Below the pieces are notes generated by a model. It had not been told where the DNA came from and searched no databases. It saw only the letters and a list, made by a program, of their open reading frames with translations. From Tetragonia tetragonoides (lineage: Eukaryota > Streptophyta > Magnoliopsida > Caryophyllales > Aizoaceae): 64,000 nt of DNA. Shown here piece after piece: positions 60,801-64,000 of this stretch (position 1 is the first letter of the stretch; the number at the start of each line of letters is the position of its first letter). The position numbers and the translations under genes were made by a program. The stretch lies in NCBI GenBank assembly GCA_038025085.1, contig CM076146.1:14935001-14999000 (forward strand), written 5' to 3'.

Positions 60801-63543
60801 CAAGAGGTAGTTTCTGATTTTTACTGAATTTTTTTTGTCTAAATCGAGCAGAATCGAGATTTACTGACATGTTTCTGGAAAATTATGCAGAAAAGTGTGG
60901 GTGGTTTGACGGTCTCTCGAGTAAAATTGCATTAATGGTTGACAGGCATAATTTTGTTAAGCTGAAAAATGCTGCATCTTTGATTCAAAAAGCAGCAAGG
61001 ACTTGGATCTTTCAGAGACATCTGAAGAGAGGTCTTTTAGCTGCAGATGGGTTCTGCAGTGAACTTGTTGATGGTGGCATACAAAGAAGTAGCCTGGTGG
61101 AGGATGAGTCAACAGTTTGTGTGGAAAAAGGGGAAGATGAGGTTAGGGTAGAGGCAGCAGTAAAAATTCAGCTTGCCTGGAAGCAATTTCTGACTTGTGA
61201 TTATCTGCAGAATCAGCAGTCAACTGCTATTATAATTCAAAACCATTTTCGTAGCAGTGGTGCTGAGACAAAGATTCATGGATAAAAAACAAGCTGCTGT
61301 AAGGATTCAAAGTATCATTCGATCTCTAAGATCTTTGAAGGAATTTGATGACTATAGATTAGCGGTTAAATCTGCAGTTGTAGTCCAGTCTCATTTCCGT
61401 GGGTGGATTGTTCGTAAGCGTGCAAGTCATCAGAGAAGTTGCATTGTTTTGGTACAAGTGTGTTTCTCAAGTAATTCTTAATTTTGCGCCTCTTATTAGT
61501 TGATTACTTGATTTAGCTCTTCATCTCCCCTATTTATTAACAAATGATGGAACATTTCGTATCTGGGCTTAATTCTTGGGGGTGATTGCTGTTAGGTTCT
61601 TTTGATCACCTGCCTATATGTTTGGTGGATGTACTGTTTCGGACTTTTGCTTTCAGTGACTGTAAATAGCTGCATCTGTCTGCAGAGCCATTGCCGTAGC
61701 TGGTTGACCAGGGGAGACTTTGTCCATCAAAAAGAGGCTGCATTGAGGATACAAAGTGCTTTTCCTGTTTTGATGTGCTGCAAAGCATTTCAATCCTACA
61801 GGCACGCTGCTACTGAGATCCAGCGTATGTCAGAGGAAGGATCACAAGAATGAGACTTCTAGGTACACATAATATAGGCTGCTGTCTTTCTAATTGTTAA
61901 TTTCATAATTTACATTGGAGAGTGTCATAGTAGGATATTGTTGAGCTTTTGTTTGATCAATTGAATGCTGTAGGTGCTTTCCGCCTTAGTGCCAGTGCTT
62001 CAAGACCGATTCTCCTTACCTTAGGCAAGAGTTTGCATAGTACTGAGTTAAGAATAGTTTTAATTGCAATTGTGAAGCTGCAAAGATGGTGGAAGAGAGT
62101 TTTAACCCATAAGTTGAAAACAGAAGCAGCAATTGTTATTCAGTCTTATATTATTCGTGGATGTAATTGTCGGCAAAAGGCAACAAAAGATAGACATCAT
62201 GCTCGTATTATACAAGTAAGATTTAACTTTAAGACTTTAATCCACTTATATTTTTCCTTAAATACGCCCTTTGCTATATCAATGATGATAGGTGAAGTTT
62301 TGGTATCCAAATCGATTCTCACTTTGACACTTTTGCAAGAAACTGTTAGAAAAGCTTCCTTTTTTACTGGAAGCAGTGTTGATTTGGCACTTGTTCTTTT
62401 TGTGCAGTCTGATAACAGCAGTGAGTGAATGAATATGGAATCCACTAGCTGTGGATCCTGTGCCCTTGTTGATAATCGTATTGGATACAACTTCCTGAGA
62501 TGCTTTAGATTGTAAATCTGTGAGGGCTTTCTGCAACAATTGAGCCTGATTCTTGCTTATATGTAGGCACATTGGAAGGGTTACCTCGCAAGGAAAGATG
62601 CAAAAGGGCAACTTCATGACCTGCGGTTGAGAATCCAAAAGTCTGCAGCTAATTTGAATGATGGAATGCGTATCATAAATAGACTTATAGCTGCACTCAA
62701 AGAATTAAAAAGCATGAAAAATGTTAGTGACATTCTTCACAACTGTGCTACTTTAGGTAAGTTTCTATAGTGGCTTCTTGACAATCATTTCCTAGAATTG
62801 ATTTAGCAATAATCTATATCCCTAACATGCTATAATATTCTCTCTATATGTTCCCAGATATGGCCACTACGCATTCTCGGAGATGTTGTGAGAGGCTTGT
62901 GGATGAAGGGGCGATTGACATTTTGCTGTACCAGATCCGCTGCGTCACCAGAAGCATACCAGATCAAGAAGTTTTAAAGCACTGCTTATCTACTCTCAGA
63001 AACCTTGCCCAATATCCAGATTTTGCTGATGTGCTTATTGATCATCCAGGATTTGTCGAAACAGTCCTTCGGGAGTTTCTAAGGTCTGTTCATCTAGCCA
63101 ATTGTAGTAGGTCTTGAATGTTCTTTATCTGTTATTGAGCTGTCTAATGAGACTTGAGACCTCAATCTGGTTTAGGAACAAGGAAGAGGGGTTTTTCATT
63201 GCGTGTTCGCTGTTGATGAAGCTGTGTACTCGCCCAAGAGGCCAAGAGGAATAGAAACATTACGCAGTTTGCCATCTATGTTGAAGCGACTACATGTATT
63301 TGTCGACGAACTTACCAGAAAATCAAACCATGAGAAGAGGTTAGACTTGTTTGTTCCAGAACATCATACTCTTTAACAGAAATGCACAAATATGTGCTGA
63401 TGGTAAGTCTGCCTATCTAAGCATATCCTACTACTGTATGCAGGAACCACCGTGTTCTGACTGCACGAGATATCGTAGAGCGACGACTAAGAGAGGCAAC
63501 GCAACTCCTGAACTTGATTACATGTGGTGGAAATGGATTCTAA
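54876..63543 (+). pseudogene. ASPM: Plant ASPM homologue (abnormal spindle-like, IQ/calmodulin-binding), frame-disrupted
   Basis: Twenty exons: 54876-55673, 56601-57069, 57169-57254, 57470-57582, 57685-57873, 58089-58154, 58237-58293, 58724-58846, 59161-59274, 59688-59795, about 59833-59980, 60283-60417, 60630-60806, 60891-61457, 61686-61862, 61974-62215, 62567-62756, 62858-63083, 63176-63339, 63444-63543. Order: His/Pro-rich N-terminus, LAKSLTAWLNFLFENP, calponin-homology-like region (DVGLRQKAIKVLMSFNP to LSLLWNMFVHLQLPLL), IQ repeats (VIIQSHFRR, AAVRIQSIIRS, VVVQSHFRGW), armadillo-like end (CLSTLRNLAQYPDF). ASPM binds calmodulin and acts at spindle poles. Lesions: frame change and TAG at 55227-55237, one base near 55540, exon 4/5 phase mismatch, one base near 59930, 61255 and 61825, and an 8-bp duplication at 63234. 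Possibly assembly indels. Confidence 0.9.
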
Positions 63544-64000
63544 CAGAAGACCTAAAGCAAGGGTAGATGTAACTTGTAGGGAGTATGTTTTACTGTCTGT
63601 GTTTTCAGGGTTAATATTGAGCTCTTTTAAGGTGCCAGTGCTGTCTGCTCTTTTATCTTTTAAATCCTCTGCTGCTGTCTTGGCAGCACTGTAAACTTGC
63701 AATTGGAGATGTATGCCACTTATGAGTAGAAACTTGAATCCTAAATATCAGAGGGTTGTGTAATCCGATCCGTAGACAGTACGATTTTTTTTGTAGGTGA
63801 TGTTAGGAGCGCCTTCTCGCGAGAGCATAGACGGTAATGCATCCATCTGCCTCACAGCTCTCTCTGTTGGAACTTGGAAAAGCCAACATTTTGGTAGGCG
63901 CCCACAACCAACCTCGAGATTCAGATTCTGATTTCTGCGTATGGACCACTTTATCCATAAGTGGCAAATAAGTGGTGGCCATTTGTTAGGATGAATTAGC
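63544..64000 (+). other. ASPM 3' untranslated region and flank
   Basis: Sequence after the recovered TAA stop, without further coding domains. No clear polyadenylation signal or new gene start was recognised before the window ends. Confidence 0.45.

Overview
The window looks like nuclear DNA of a flowering plant, probably a eudicot. It holds split genes with GT-AG introns and plant-type Derlin and ASPM coding sequence. The remainder is plant Copia and Tat/Ogre-type LTR retrotransposons, hAT and Mutator-like elements, a SINE and a piece of chloroplast DNA. I cannot name the species. There is no bacterial-type operon, CRISPR array or rRNA.

Layout. 1-13962 is a nest of retrotransposons, all on the minus strand. 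A Copia element (10183-13962) was split in its integrase by a Sirevirus-type Copia element (2675-10182). The 3' LTR of that Sirevirus was in turn split by a Tat/Ogre-type Gypsy element (1-2674, running off the left edge). 15477-23406 is an intact six-exon Derlin-2 gene (minus strand, 244 aa). Its introns carry a chloroplast trnL-UAA fragment and a Mutator-type MITE. 24905-49861 is a second Copia element, blown up to about 25 kb. A gag-only Tat-type element with a triplicated 1.2-kb tandem repeat sits in its pol region (28121-41726). A degenerate hAT transposon (43476-49020) sits in its leader, and that hAT carries a solo LTR. 49862-54875 is gene-poor and holds a GTTAAC minisatellite, a possible CACTA end, a tRNA-type SINE and a foldback Mutator-like element containing a second foldback element. 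54876-63543 is a 20-exon plant ASPM homologue (plus strand). Its splice sites and domains are recognisable, but its frame is broken several times.

How the parts relate. Only the Derlin gene looks like an intact cellular gene; it should act in ER-associated degradation. The ASPM locus is either a young pseudogene or a badly assembled gene: one lesion is an 8-bp tandem duplication, the others are mostly single-base. The repeats can be put in order from nesting and target-site duplications (TSDs). I read perfect TSDs for a hAT MITE (CTCTCTAG), the larger hAT (TTGCAGCA), a solo LTR (CCAAC), a Mutator MITE (ATTAAAATA) and a foldback Mutator-like element (GAAATACCA). The chloroplast insert is flanked by a perfect 16-bp direct repeat.

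I did not find an obviously new biochemical system. The most unusual structures are the LTR-internal-LTR-partial-internal Tat block joined to Copia by a 4-bp microhomology with a 134-bp overlap, the triplicated 3' non-coding repeat of that element, the hairpin-in-hairpin foldback element, and the footprint-like lesion in ASPM.
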